Below are positions 1 through 8,101 of a stretch of 64,000 nt of DNA, piece by piece. The position numbers and the translations under genes are program-made. The first letter of the stretch is position 1; the number at the start of each line of letters is the position of its first letter. The stretch is from Ethanoligenens sp047722935 (lineage in GTDB: Bacteria; Bacillota; Clostridia; Oscillospirales; Ethanoligenentaceae): the NCBI GenBank assembly GCA_047722935.1, contig JBDNZS010000001.1, positions 62,001 to 126,000 of the forward strand. The letters are read 5' to 3'. Under the pieces are notes generated by a model that was given only the letters and a program-made list of their open reading frames with translations, was not told where the DNA came from and ran no database searches.

Positions 1-2
1 CC

Positions 3-401
3 AAAATGGAGCTGGACTTTTTAAACAATCCCCACCGCAACCTGCAATCCTCCGTAGGCGGTGGCAATTTTGAACCATTCCGGCCGGATATCTTGTTTGA
101 AGACGGCGATACGGTAGAAGTTGCCGGGCTGAAATTTCACGTGCTGCACACGCCGGGGCATACGCCCGGTTCCTGCTGCCTGCTCTGCGAAGACGTGATG
201 TTCAGCGGGGACACCCTGTTTGCGGGCAGTGCGGGACGCACTGATTTTCCGGGCGGCGACCCTGCCGCCATGCGGGCCTCCATGAAAAAATTGGCGGCAC
301 TTTCGGGGAATTTTCAGGTTCTGCCGGGTCACGGCGGCTTTTCTACACTGGATGAGGAGCGCGCGAACAACCCGTTTTTGGCAGGTGCGGCGGACGCATG
401 A
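3..401 (+). CDS. MBL-fold metallo-hydrolase (glyoxalase II-like), 5' truncated
   Basis: C-terminal part of a metallo-beta-lactamase-fold hydrolase; the reading frame is open to the window edge, so the start and the HxHxDH metal motif lie upstream. Visible family marks are HTPGHTPG (metal-ligand His), FSGDTLF (bridging Asp), GRTDFPGGD and the C-terminal LPGHG. This pattern is the YcbL/glyoxalase II-like group, usually small cytoplasmic thioester or related hydrolases; the true substrate cannot be told. The stop overlaps the hemZ start in ATGA, so the two are translationally coupled. MBL-hemZ adjacency is common in Clostridia. Confidence 0.85.
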   Translation, partial: KMELDFLNNPHRNLQSSVGGGNFEPFRPDILFEDGDTVEVAGLKFHVLHTPGHTPGSCCLLCEDVMFSGDTLFAGSAGRTDFPGGDPAAMRASMKKLAALSGNFQVLPGHGGFSTLDEERANNPFLAGAADA

Positions 402-1891
402 AGCTGTATCTTCTCGGACACACTATGCGGTACGAGGCGGGAAATCTTTGTTTTTTGTTCTTCCCCGGCGAAAAGATCGAGGAGGAGACCGACCTCGCGG
501 CGCACGGCGATTTTTATGCGATTATGCGATTCAAGCGTGGGGAGACGCAAACACATGTGCTGGTGCTGCTTGGCCGCGCGGGCAAAAAGAGCCGTGCCCA
601 TACGACCTTTTCTGCCGAAGCAAAGAATCCTGTCAAAGCGGGGGAACACGCACTGGGCCGCGCGTTCCTGACGGCGGGGGAAGCATTGTGCGGATTCCGC
701 CCGCCATGGGGTATTCTTACCGGTATCCGTCCGGTCAAGCTGGCGCGGGAGCTGCTTGCATCCGGTTTGGACGAGCGGCAGACTGCGCTTCATTTTACGA
801 AGGATTTGTGGGTTTCACCGCAAAAAGCCGCCCTCTGTCTGCATACTGCCAGAGAGGAGACACGCATCACGGCGCTTTCCACACCGCAATCCGCCAGCCT
901 GTATATATCCATCCCATTTTGCCCCACGCGCTGTTTGTATTGCTCATTTATCTCCCAGGATGTGGAAAAGTCTAAAAAGCTTTTGCCCGCTTATGTGGAA
1001 AAACTGTGCACGGAGTTGGCAGCGGTGGGCGCGTTGACCAAAAAGCTGCATTTGCGGCTGGAGACGATTTATATGGGCGGCGGCACACCCACATCCCTTT
1101 CCGCACCGATGCTCACCCAAATTTTTGATACGGTGCGTGCGGCGTTCTTTTTGGATCATCTGCGCGAATATACTGTGGAAGCCGGACGGCCGGACACCAT
1201 CACGCCTGAGAAACTCGCCGCCATTAAAGCGGGAGGCTGCACACGTTTGTGTATCAATCCGCAGACACTGGACGCGGCGGTGCTGCAGTGTATCGGCCGT
1301 GCGCACACGCCGGAACAGTTTTTCACTGCGTTTTCCGCCGCGCGTGCGGCAGGATTCACCTCGATCAATACAGATTTAATCGCGGGTCTGCCGGGCGACA
1401 CCCCCGAGGGATTTGCGCACACGCTTGACTTGCTGCTGCCGCTTGCCCCGGAGGGTGTGACGGTGCATACCCTCGCCATGAAACGTTCCTCCAGACTGGT
1501 GTCGTCCGGTGGAGCGCGGTACGATGCGTGCGGCCAGAATGTGGAGCGGATGCTTTCCGATGCCTACGGACGGCTGGATGACGCGGGGCTTGCGCCATAT
1601 TATCTTTACCGCCAACGCAACACCGTGGGAAATCTGGAGAACACCGGGTTCGCCCGGCCGGGGCACGAGGGTCTGTACAACGTGTTCATCATGGATGAGA
1701 CGCACACTATTCTTGCGGCAGGTGCGGGCGGCGTGACAAAAATGAAACAACCTGCGGGTGTCCGCATTAAGCGGGTATTCAATTTTAAATATCCCTATGA
1801 GTATCTTGCGCGATTTGACGAAGTGCTTGCGCGCAAACAACAGGTGGAGGCGTTTTATGACGGGAGTGCTGCCCAAAATCCGCGTGGATGA
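398..1891 (+). CDS. hemZ: Radical SAM coproporphyrinogen III dehydrogenase HemZ
   Basis: 497-residue radical SAM enzyme of the HemZ type (oxygen-independent coproporphyrinogen III oxidase family). The cluster motif CPTRCLYC puts the three [4Fe-4S] cysteines at about residues 175, 179 and 182, followed by the SAM-binding GGGTPTSL near 217. The long N-terminal extension of about 165 residues before the radical SAM core is typical of HemZ rather than HemN. Known family role is oxidative decarboxylation of coproporphyrinogen, but some relatives are heme chaperones (HemW), so activity is inferred. It overlaps the upstream hydrolase by 4 nt and the next gene by 35 nt, so the three form an operon. 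Confidence 0.85.
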   Translation: MKLYLLGHTMRYEAGNLCFLFFPGEKIEEETDLAAHGDFYAIMRFKRGETQTHVLVLLGRAGKKSRAHTTFSAEAKNPVKAGEHALGRAFLTAGEALCGFRPPWGILTGIRPVKLARELLASGLDERQTALHFTKDLWVSPQKAALCLHTAREETRITALSTPQSASLYISIPFCPTRCLYCSFISQDVEKSKKLLPAYVEKLCTELAAVGALTKKLHLRLETIYMGGGTPTSLSAPMLTQIFDTVRAAFFLDHLREYTVEAGRPDTITPEKLAAIKAGGCTRLCINPQTLDAAVLQCIGRAHTPEQFFTAFSAARAAGFTSINTDLIAGLPGDTPEGFAHTLDLLLPLAPEGVTVHTLAMKRSSRLVSSGGARYDACGQNVERMLSDAYGRLDDAGLAPYYLYRQRNTVGNLENTGFARPGHEGLYNVFIMDETHTILAAGAGGVTKMKQPAGVRIKRVFNFKYPYEYLARFDEVLARKQQVEAFYDGSAAQNPRG

Positions 1892-2873
1892 TGTCAACTT
1901 CCGGGCGACGGACGCTATGGCTTTTTTCCAGGAATGCGACGCGCGTTATGAGAGGGAACTGACGCTGATTGTCGAGCAGATCATCCAGCGTGCGGGACAT
2001 CGGCAGTTCATTCTGCTGGCGGGGCCGTCTGCATCGGGTAAAACAACGACATCGCTCAAACTCAAGGCCGGATTGATGGCGCGCGGCGTGCGCACGGTTG
2101 CCATTTCACTGGATGATTTCTTCAAAGACCGTGCCGACACACCGCTGCTGCCGGACGGCAGGCCGGATTATGAATCACCCGCCGCATTGGATCTCGACCT
2201 TTTCACGCAGGTCACGAAGCAACTGCTGGAGACTGAGAAAGCAATGTACCCGGTGTTTGATTTCAAATTGGCGAAGCGCGGGGACAAAGTGCGGCGGCTG
2301 GAATTGCCGCAAGGCAGTGTGGCGGTGGTGGAGGGTCTGCACGCGCTCAACCCGCTGGTAGCCGCCTGCCTCCCCAGCGAGCGCATCTTTCGCCTGTATG
2401 TCAGCGTCAGCTCCACGTTTGCGGACGAGAGCGGTGATGTGCTGCTGAGCGCGCAGGATGTGCGGCTGGTGCGCCGCGTGCTGCGGGACTACCGGTTCCG
2501 CGCATCCAGTGCCGCGCATACATTGGAATTGTGGGAGGGCGTCTGCCGGGGCGAGGACACGTTTATCCGTCCGTTCAAACCGTTGGCGGATGTGACGCTG
2601 GACACGGTTTTCCCTTGCGAACCCTGTCTGTTTGCCGGTATGGCACTGTGGCATTTTGAGAGTGCGTGGGAAGACGGCCCGCACACTGCGGAGGCGGAAC
2701 GGCTGGTGGATGCCATGAAACGATTCACACGGATATCCCAGCGCATGATTCCCCCTGCCTGCCTGCTGCGTGAGTTCCTTGGCGGCAGCCTTTACCTAAA
2801 CAAGAAGACCCTCAAACGCCGCGGTGGCGGGCGCGGCCGGCGCTCAAGCTCAGGTAAGGCAGTTGCCGGATGA
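1857..2873 (+). CDS. Uridine kinase-like P-loop nucleoside kinase
   Basis: 338 residues. A P-loop GPSASGKTT lies at about residues 56-64, and the SLDDFF motif near 83 is the Asp-rich signature of uridine kinase/phosphoribulokinase-family enzymes. VVEGLHALNP follows as the second conserved block. Clostridial relatives often carry an N-terminal TGS/ThrRS-like domain; here the N-terminus is short, so this is the compact form. I placed the start at the ATG at 1857 because GGTGGAGG sits 6 nt upstream, inside the hemZ 3' end; longer in-frame starts lack a ribosome site. It probably phosphorylates a nucleoside, but the substrate is not determined by sequence alone. Confidence 0.75.
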   Translation: MTGVLPKIRVDDVNFRATDAMAFFQECDARYERELTLIVEQIIQRAGHRQFILLAGPSASGKTTTSLKLKAGLMARGVRTVAISLDDFFKDRADTPLLPDGRPDYESPAALDLDLFTQVTKQLLETEKAMYPVFDFKLAKRGDKVRRLELPQGSVAVVEGLHALNPLVAACLPSERIFRLYVSVSSTFADESGDVLLSAQDVRLVRRVLRDYRFRASSAAHTLELWEGVCRGEDTFIRPFKPLADVTLDTVFPCEPCLFAGMALWHFESAWEDGPHTAEAERLVDAMKRFTRISQRMIPPACLLREFLGGSLYLNKKTLKRRGGGRGRRSSSGKAVAG

Positions 2874-2947
2874 CCGCTCCATGCACGGGCCTCTGCGGCA
2901 ATGTTTCTTTCACACATAAAAGCGTGGGAAACCAGCCGGCACGCATA

Positions 2948-2976
2948 TTGTGCGGAACCGTAGGGAATGGTATAAT
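2948..2976 (+). promoter_or_regulatory. Sigma-A promoter for zinc-ribbon gene
   Basis: TTGTGC at 2948-2953, a 17-nt spacer and TATAAT at 2971-2976 preceded by TGG (extended -10). It lies 46 nt upstream of the ATG at 3022. Confidence 0.7.
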
Positions 2977-3021
2977 ACAAATACGCAATGTGGCGCGACA
3001 GGAAAAAAGGAGTGATTGGCC

Positions 3022-3378
3022 ATGGGAATTTTAGAAGATGCGGTCATCACGGCGAAAGGCGCTGTGGATTTTGCCGGCAAAAAGACCGGTGAGATCGTGG
3101 AACTTTCCAAGCTGAGGATTTTGGCTGCCGAGATCGAGGGTAAAATCAAAAACCTGTATGAATCGTTGGGTCGCTCGGTCTATAATGCGGCGAAAACTGA
3201 AACTGACGCGACCGCGCTGGTGAACGAAAAATCCGCGCAGATCGATACGCTGACCGCTGATTTGGCCGCTGTACAGGAAAAGATTTCCGTGCTGCGTGAA
3301 GAAAAGAAATGTGCGGCTTGCGGTGCCGTGAACACGCAGGATGCCAACTTTTGCAAAAAATGCGGAGCACAGCTCTAA
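3022..3378 (+). CDS. Zinc-ribbon protein with helical N-terminal region
   Basis: 118 residues. The first ~90 residues are predicted helical and charged, with a likely coiled coil near 65-90 (DTLTADLAAVQEKISVLREE). The last ~22 residues form a zinc ribbon with two CxxC knuckles (CAAC ... CKKC). Such short helix-plus-zinc-ribbon proteins are frequent in Clostridia and have no assigned function; the ribbon could bind protein or nucleic acid. The ATG at 3022 is preferred over TTG at 3016 because of the AAGGAG spacing. It has its own promoter and a terminator-like hairpin after it, so it appears to be a single-gene unit. Confidence 0.75.
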   Translation: MGILEDAVITAKGAVDFAGKKTGEIVELSKLRILAAEIEGKIKNLYESLGRSVYNAAKTETDATALVNEKSAQIDTLTADLAAVQEKISVLREEKKCAACGAVNTQDANFCKKCGAQL

Positions 3379-3403
3379 TCTTTAGATGTTTTTCTGGGTG
3401 CAG

Positions 3404-3455
3404 CCGCCCATGCCGCCGAGCAGGGAATTTCTGTTTGGCTGGTATGGGCGGTTTT
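3404..3455 (+). terminator. Probable terminator after zinc-ribbon gene
   Basis: CCGCCCATGCC at 3404-3414 pairs with GGTATGGGCGG at 3441-3451 (one G-U pair) and is followed by TTTT. The loop is long (26 nt), so strength is uncertain. Confidence 0.5.
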
Positions 3456-3539
3456 GTGCGCAGTATATCACATACCTGGAAAAGGGCATGATGGTGTGCG
3501 GTTTTGCCGATTATTGAAGAAAAAGGAATGGATCGTGTT

Positions 3540-4361
3540 ATGGATAAAGCAGAAATGGCCTGTCAGCTGGCCGCCCAAACCATTCAAGACGCTTCGCCGC
3601 TGCGCCCTCAGACGGCGGTGGTGCTTGGCTCCGGCCTGGGCGGATTTGCTTCCGCTGTGCAGGGCGGTGCGCAGCTGCCCTATGCAGATATCCCGCATTT
3701 TCCGCGCGCAACCGCGCCCTCTCATGCGGGTAAGCTGCTGATTGGCACACTGGTGGATCATCCGGTTTATGTGTTTTCAGGGCGGTTTCATTATTATGAA
3801 GGGCTGTCGTTTCGCCGCGCCGCATTTTTTGTACGTGTACTGAAGCAATTGGGCGTGCGCAATCTGCTGCTCACCAACGCCGCCGGTCTTATCAATCTGG
3901 ATTTTACCCCCGGTGACCTCATGCTCGTGCAGGACCATATCAATTTTTCTGGTCAGAGTACTTGCCGTGGCCGGAATGAGGAAATGTTCGGGGAACGCTT
4001 TTTTGACATGTCTGACGCTTACAGCAGCGAACTGCGCGCCCTCGCACACGCCTGTGCGGAGGATACCGGCGTTCTGCTGCGCGGGGGCGTCTATGCATTC
4101 ATGCCCGGCCCACAGTATGAAACACCGGCTGAAATCCGTGCGCTGGGCCTTTTGGGTGCAGATGCGGTTGGTATGTCCACCGTGCCGGAGGTGATTGAGG
4201 CGGTGCATTGCGGTCTGCGTACCCTCTGCATTTCCTGCCTGACCAATTATGGCGCGGGACTGTCGCCCAATCCGCTGCGCAGCGACGAGGTCAATGATAT
4301 CGCGTCCACCCGCGCCGGCGACCTGTCCGCCCTGCTTCTTGCACTGATTGGGCGGCTTTGA
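3540..4361 (+). CDS. punA: Purine nucleoside phosphorylase (inosine/guanosine type)
   Basis: 273 residues, the usual length of trimeric PNP. It cleaves inosine and guanosine with phosphate to base plus ribose-1-phosphate in purine salvage. Visible signatures are the phosphate-binding GSGLGG (about 30-35), GRFHYYEG (81-88), MPGPQYETPAEIR, the MSTVPEVIEA block and the SCLTNYGAG purine-site segment. The start is ambiguous between ATG 3528 and ATG 3540. AAAAGGA abuts the first but is 12 nt from the second; the second gives the standard N-terminus. The gene stands alone between a terminator-like hairpin and the mazG promoter. Confidence 0.9.
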   Translation: MDKAEMACQLAAQTIQDASPLRPQTAVVLGSGLGGFASAVQGGAQLPYADIPHFPRATAPSHAGKLLIGTLVDHPVYVFSGRFHYYEGLSFRRAAFFVRVLKQLGVRNLLLTNAAGLINLDFTPGDLMLVQDHINFSGQSTCRGRNEEMFGERFFDMSDAYSSELRALAHACAEDTGVLLRGGVYAFMPGPQYETPAEIRALGLLGADAVGMSTVPEVIEAVHCGLRTLCISCLTNYGAGLSPNPLRSDEVNDIASTRAGDLSALLLALIGRL

Positions 4362-4423
4362 GCGCTGTTTTGCGTCCTTCGCGTGGATTTGAAAAGATAT
4401 TTGTCCGCAATGCGCATAGATAC

Positions 4424-4452
4424 TTGAAAAATCGAAAAAGATAAGGTAATAT
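4424..4452 (+). promoter_or_regulatory. Sigma-A promoter for mazG
   Basis: TTGAAA at 4424-4429, 17-nt spacer, TAATAT at 4447-4452. The leader to the mazG ATG is about 105 nt. Confidence 0.55.
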
Positions 4453-4563
4453 AAAAGTACTTTGCATGTTCCGGTGCCGTACTCTGTGCCGGCCAGCGGA
4501 AAATATCAGTATCTGATCAGACGCGGCGTATGTTCGTCCGTCTGGCAGGCAAACGGTGAATGC

Positions 4564-5382
4564 ATGGAATTTCAACTCAAAAAACGGTATGACTTTGACG
4601 ACCTGTTGGCATTGATGGCGTTCTTGCGCAGTGAAAACGGCTGCCCTTGGGATCGCGCACAGACACATGCATCTGTGCGCTCCAATTTTCTAGAAGAAAC
4701 ATACGAGGCAGTCGAAGCGCTTGATGAAAATGACCCTGTTCACCTTTGCGAGGAACTGGGGGATGTGTTGCTACAGGTCGTTTTTCATGCCCGTATGGAG
4801 GAGGAAACCGGGCGATTCGGTATGCTTGACGTGGTGGACGGCCTTTGCCGCAAACTGGTTGAACGCCATCCGCATGTGTTTGGCCAGCGGGGTGCGACTA
4901 CACCGGAACAGGCGCTGCAAAGTTGGGACGAGGTTAAAAAACGTGCGCGCGGTCAGCAAACGCAGGCTGATGCGTTGGGAAGCGTGTCTCATGCCTTGCC
5001 TGCGGCCATGCGGAGCGCTAAGGTGTGGAGAAAAGCGACCAAGAACGAACCGGTACCGCCCAAGACTGCCGACTTATTGGCAGAAGCACACAAGAGATTG
5101 GACAAGCTAGCGCAGGTGCTTGCCCAAAGCAGTACGGAACAGACCGCTCGGCTTTCCATCGCGCACGCAACAGGGTTTGCACTGTTTTCGCTCTGCGCGT
5201 TTGCGTCCTCGGTGGGTGTGGAGGCGGAACAGGCGCTCACGGATGCATGTGACGCATACATTCGCACGTATACGGTGGAGGAGAACCGGGTGCTTGGCGC
5301 AGCATCTCCCTCTCAGGCCGCTCTGGCGGCGCTCCGGGAGCAAGAACCTGTATTGCAGGCCCGTCCTGACGGGTTTCAATAA
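4564..5382 (+). CDS. mazG: Nucleoside triphosphate pyrophosphohydrolase MazG (YabN-like)
   Basis: 272 residues. The N-terminal MazG domain is intact: SENGCPWDRAQTHASV, EETYEA at about 44-49 and EELGDVL at 63-69 supply the Mg-binding acidic residues. It hydrolyses (d)NTPs to NMP plus pyrophosphate and cleans the nucleotide pool. The C-terminal half has the length and helical pattern of the second MazG domain, but where that domain should carry its own ExxE/ExxD residues it reads ATGFALFSLCAFA. The second site therefore looks catalytically dead. There is no YabN-type methylase domain at the N-terminus. It begins the conserved mazG-hup-rqcP-yabP neighbourhood. Confidence 0.85.
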   Translation: MEFQLKKRYDFDDLLALMAFLRSENGCPWDRAQTHASVRSNFLEETYEAVEALDENDPVHLCEELGDVLLQVVFHARMEEETGRFGMLDVVDGLCRKLVERHPHVFGQRGATTPEQALQSWDEVKKRARGQQTQADALGSVSHALPAAMRSAKVWRKATKNEPVPPKTADLLAEAHKRLDKLAQVLAQSSTEQTARLSIAHATGFALFSLCAFASSVGVEAEQALTDACDAYIRTYTVEENRVLGAASPSQAALAALREQEPVLQARPDGFQ

Positions 5383-5411
5383 GATCACCATAATTTTGGA
5401 GGGAATAATCA

Positions 5412-5687
5412 ATGACAAAAGCCGAATTGATCGCGAAAGTGGCCGAAAAAGCGGGACTTTCCAAAAAAGATGCGGAAAAAGCAACGGGTGCTTTCATTGA
5501 TTCTATTGTAGAATCTCTGGTGGCTGAAGAAAAGGTGCAATTGGTAGGTTTCGGCACATTTGAAGTACACCATCGGGAAGCGCGTAAAGGCCGCAACCCG
5601 CGCACCAAAGAGGAAATTACCATTCCTGCATCCACTTATCCGGTTTTCAAGGCGGGCAAGCCGTTTAAGGATGCTGTTTCCAAGTAA
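5412..5687 (+). CDS. hup: DNA-binding protein HU
   Basis: 91-residue HU/IHF family histone-like protein that bends and compacts DNA as a dimer. It starts with MTKAELIAKVAEKAG and contains the signature block GFGTFEVHHREARKGRNPRT, whose beta arms reach into the minor groove, and the usual PVFKAGKPFKDAV tail. The ribosome site GGAGGG lies 8 nt upstream of the ATG. It sits 29 nt after mazG and 24 nt before rqcP, so cotranscription is likely. Confidence 0.95.
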   Translation: MTKAELIAKVAEKAGLSKKDAEKATGAFIDSIVESLVAEEKVQLVGFGTFEVHHREARKGRNPRTKEEITIPASTYPVFKAGKPFKDAVSK

Positions 5688-5711
5688 ACCCCCGTCCTGT
5701 GGGAGAGAACC

Positions 5712-5957
5712 ATGCGGCTTGACAAATTCCTGAAGGTTTCCCGTATCATCAAGCGGCGCACTGTGGCAAACGAGGCCTGCGATGCGGGTCGTGTGACAGT
5801 GGGTGGCAAGCCGGTGCGTGCCTCATATGAGGTCAAGCCTGGCGATGTGCTGGAAATCACCCTTGGTGGGCACCCGTTCAAGGCCGAGGTGCTGGAAGTT
5901 GCGGAACATGTGACTAAAGAAGGCGCATCTTCTTTGTATCGGGTCTTGGATGCGTAG
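5712..5957 (+). CDS. rqcP: S4-domain RNA-binding protein RqcP (YabO/Hsp15-like)
   Basis: 81 residues made up almost entirely of one S4 RNA-binding domain: MRLDKFLKVSRIIKRRTVA, GRVTVGGKPVRAS and the KPGDVLEI turn. In Bacillus the orthologue YabO/RqcP works with RqcH on the 50S subunit to add alanine tails to stalled nascent chains. The match rests on size, domain and its position after mazG and before yabP, as in Bacillus. A strong terminator follows 56 nt downstream, closing the mazG-hup-rqcP unit. Confidence 0.85.
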   Translation: MRLDKFLKVSRIIKRRTVANEACDAGRVTVGGKPVRASYEVKPGDVLEITLGGHPFKAEVLEVAEHVTKEGASSLYRVLDA

Positions 5958-6013
5958 AAACGTGATACGGCTTCTGTTTTCATAAAAACGTATAGAATCA
6001 ACAGTTGACAGAG

Positions 6014-6050
6014 AAAACCGTCGTGGCAGGTGTGCCGCGGCGGTTTTTTC
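6014..6050 (+). terminator. Intrinsic terminator after rqcP
   Basis: A 14-bp stem with G-U pairs (AAACCGTCGTGGCA with TGCCGCGGCGGTTT), a GGTG loop and a run of six T. Confidence 0.85.
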
Positions 6051-6152
6051 TGTATTTTATGATCCAGAGGAACTATTGTGGACAACTTCTCATACGATGG
6101 CATGGATGGAAAGCCACCATCTGCATTTTCACTCTTTTTGAGGAGGATAACC

Positions 6153-6611
6153 ATGTATAGCCGTAATGAACTGTTGGTTACCGGATTGTTTGTCTTAAGC
6201 CTGATTATTGCAGCCGGAGGAGCCACGCTGCTTGCCCTGGGCTTTCTTACAGCGCCTTTTTTTGTGCCGCTGGCTGTAAGCTTGGCGCTTGCAATCGTAA
6301 TTGCTGCACTTGCTGTGTCTGTGTCGGCTGTATCCGGTAGGGATGGCGGTTCCGCCGATTACCGGAGGAAAGTCGTCTGTGGCTGCGGCAGCACTTATTT
6401 ACGTCCGTCAATTGTTTCGGCGTTAGTTGCGTTGGTGGTTGCGCTTGTTTTCAGCGGTGCTTCCGGCGTATCTTTGATTGTCGCCGCCGTGCTGTTCGGG
6501 CTGACGGTTTTGTTCCTTTTGTTTGCGCTGTTCTTGCTCGCTGCGTTTATTCTCTGCGTATTGGACAGCGTGTGCCATTATTGCCATTGCAATGACGATA
6601 ATTGCCAATGA
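6153..6611 (+). CDS. Four-helix membrane protein with Cys/His-rich tail
   Basis: 152 residues, family not recognised. Hydrophobic segments at about 8-33, 36-58, 88-110 and 112-140 predict four membrane helices in two hairpins. A polar segment between pairs contains a VCGCGS motif, and the extreme C-terminus, CHYCHCNDDNC, holds four Cys and two His in eleven residues, a likely metal-binding or disulfide-forming tail. The start ATG 6153 has AGGAGG 6 nt upstream. It lies between the rqcP terminator and the yabP promoter and has a terminator-like hairpin after it. It thus interrupts the usual rqcP-yabP gene order. Confidence 0.65.
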   Translation: MYSRNELLVTGLFVLSLIIAAGGATLLALGFLTAPFFVPLAVSLALAIVIAALAVSVSAVSGRDGGSADYRRKVVCGCGSTYLRPSIVSALVALVVALVFSGASGVSLIVAAVLFGLTVLFLLFALFLLAAFILCVLDSVCHYCHCNDDNCQ

Positions 6612-6682
6612 TTTTCGGTTTTCCAAAAGGCGATATTGCGCAATAGAGCGGATGACTGCCAAGGATGTCGTCTGCATACGCT

Positions 6683-6712
6683 CCCGCCCGCCGTTTTGCT
6701 GTGGGCGGGTTT
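6683..6712 (+). terminator. Probable terminator upstream of yabP unit
   Basis: CCCGCCC at 6683-6689 pairs with GGGCGGG at 6703-6709, followed by TTTGC and a later T-run at 6723-6728. Confidence 0.55.
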
Positions 6713-6732
6713 GCTGTTCGCATTTTTTGGTT

Positions 6733-6759
6733 ATATTTCGTGTGGCGCACACATAGAGT
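6733..6759 (+). promoter_or_regulatory. Sigma-E-type sporulation promoter for yabP
   Basis: ATATTT at 6733-6738 and CATAGAGT at 6752-6759 match the Bacillus sigma-E pattern (ATA, 16-18 nt, CATAnnnT) with a 16-nt spacer after ATA. The first gene downstream is yabP, a sigma-E gene in Bacillus. The match is by eye; usage is inferred. Confidence 0.55.
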
Positions 6760-6850
6760 GATAGCGCAGGGATAGCCAATGGCTCCCGCTTGACAGAAAA
6801 ACAACGCGGCCGCTGCGCGGCCGTGCCGGAACACGCATGGAGGGAAAACG

Positions 6851-7138
6851 ATGGCAGTACAATCAGAGAGTCAGATGCCTAAAAAGGTGCATAACGTGAT
6901 TTTGGAGGATCGGCGTCTGCTCACCGTGTCTGGTGTGACCGATGTCGACAGTTTTGATGAAGAGAATGTGGTGCTGTTCACCGAGTTGGGGGAATTGACA
7001 GTACACGGGTACAATCTACATATGAATAAACTGAGTGTGGAAACAGGCGAAGTCAACGTGGAGGGGGATATCGCGTCGCTGTCCTATCGTGATGAGGTGC
7101 CGCACAGCGGCGGACTGTTTGGACGGATATTCAAATAA
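6851..7138 (+). CDS. yabP: Sporulation protein YabP
   Basis: 95 residues of the YabP/YqfC family, short beta-rich proteins needed at engulfment stages of sporulation. The block KVHNVILEDRRLLTVSGVTDVDSFDEE and the following FTELGELTVHG strand pattern are typical. The SD GGAGGG lies 6 nt from the ATG. It is followed after 12 nt by yabQ, the order seen in Bacillus. Mother-cell expression is inferred from the sigma-E-like promoter about 90 nt upstream. Confidence 0.9.
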   Translation: MAVQSESQMPKKVHNVILEDRRLLTVSGVTDVDSFDEENVVLFTELGELTVHGYNLHMNKLSVETGEVNVEGDIASLSYRDEVPHSGGLFGRIFK

Positions 7139-7150
7139 GGAGGAGGACAA

Positions 7151-7687
7151 TTGACCGTTTCGGCGTCTTCACAAATGATGCTGTTCCTGTTTGCAATGGG
7201 AATCGGCGGTGCGTTTGGGCTGGTTTACGATATACTTTATCTCGGCCGATTGCTTTCACCCTGCGGAAAATTGCTTTCTTTTTTATTGGATTGCCTTTAC
7301 CTGCTGGCGTGCGGCGTTTTCACCTTTTTATTTTTGCTGGCAGGCAACGCGGGTGAAGTCCGCTTTTTTATTCTGGAGGGGGAACTGCTGGGGCTTTTGT
7401 TCTATCGCTTCACGCTGGGGCTGCTTGTGGCAAAAGCAATGCGCTGGTTTGCCGCTCGCACCCGCCACGCGGCCGCTTCCGCAGGCAGGCGGCTGAAACG
7501 CCCTGTAGTACGTGCGGGACACAAAATGGGCGCGCTATTTTCTGAAAAAAGCGGGCAAATAAAAAAAAGGTGGCCTAAGGATCGGAAAGTTGCCCAAAGG
7601 TGCTTGAAACCGGTGCGTGAAGTGATGTATAATTTACTCTATAAAGTTAGGCATAAGATGGCCAAACCTGCTGCGCGTAAAAAATGA
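7151..7687 (+). CDS. yabQ: Spore cortex protein YabQ
   Basis: 178 residues with TTG start, set by AGGAGGA 6 nt upstream. YabQ is an integral protein of the outer forespore membrane required for cortex formation. The N-terminal ~100 residues hold three to four hydrophobic segments, including the conserved MGIGGAFGLVYDILYLGR and LLDCLYLLACG stretches. The remaining ~80 residues are strongly basic and cytoplasmic in character. It is 12 nt behind yabP and 19 nt before divIC, so one transcript is likely. Confidence 0.9.
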   Translation: MTVSASSQMMLFLFAMGIGGAFGLVYDILYLGRLLSPCGKLLSFLLDCLYLLACGVFTFLFLLAGNAGEVRFFILEGELLGLLFYRFTLGLLVAKAMRWFAARTRHAAASAGRRLKRPVVRAGHKMGALFSEKSGQIKKRWPKDRKVAQRCLKPVREVMYNLLYKVRHKMAKPAARKK

Positions 7688-7706
7688 CCGGTGCAAGGAG
7701 TCTTGG

Positions 7707-7982
7707 ATGACAAAACATAAAAGTGTGATTTTTCGCATGGCGCTTGTCGCGTTTATTGTTTATATTGCTGTGACGTTGATTCAGCAGCAGGTGCAGATCG
7801 GCCAGCATAAAGCGCAGTTGGCACAATTGCAGACACAATATAAGCAGCAGCAGGGGAAAAATGCGGAACTGCAACGGGTGCTGTCTGAGAATGACGACCA
7901 GTATATGGCCGGTGTCGCGCGGGACAAGCTTGGTTATACCAAATTGAATGAGCGAATTTATATCAATGTAGCGGGCAATTGA
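7707..7982 (+). CDS. divIC: Septum formation initiator DivIC/FtsB family
   Basis: 91 residues: one N-terminal membrane helix (about 10-25) followed by a Gln-rich coiled coil (about 27-62) and the short C-terminal VARDKLGYTKLNERIY segment that marks FtsB/DivIC proteins. It joins the FtsL/DivIB complex that bridges the early and late divisome. Its place after yabQ and before the S1-domain gene mirrors Bacillus. Since it follows two sporulation genes, it may be read from both the sigma-E-like promoter and an unseen vegetative one. Confidence 0.85.
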   Translation: MTKHKSVIFRMALVAFIVYIAVTLIQQQVQIGQHKAQLAQLQTQYKQQQGKNAELQRVLSENDDQYMAGVARDKLGYTKLNERIYINVAGN

Positions 7983-8101
7983 TCATGCGGTGTCCGTCTA
8001 TTTTTATATAAGGCCAACGGGGCTGCACAGTGGCAAGCTGCGTGGTTTGTTCCCAGAACGGTTTGTTTTTCACCGAGGTTTTAGGAGGATAAGCAGGTTT
8101 T

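Noticed and set aside
352..975. Second frame over hemZ
   Set aside because: Out-of-frame shadow of hemZ with Arg/Gly-rich composition.
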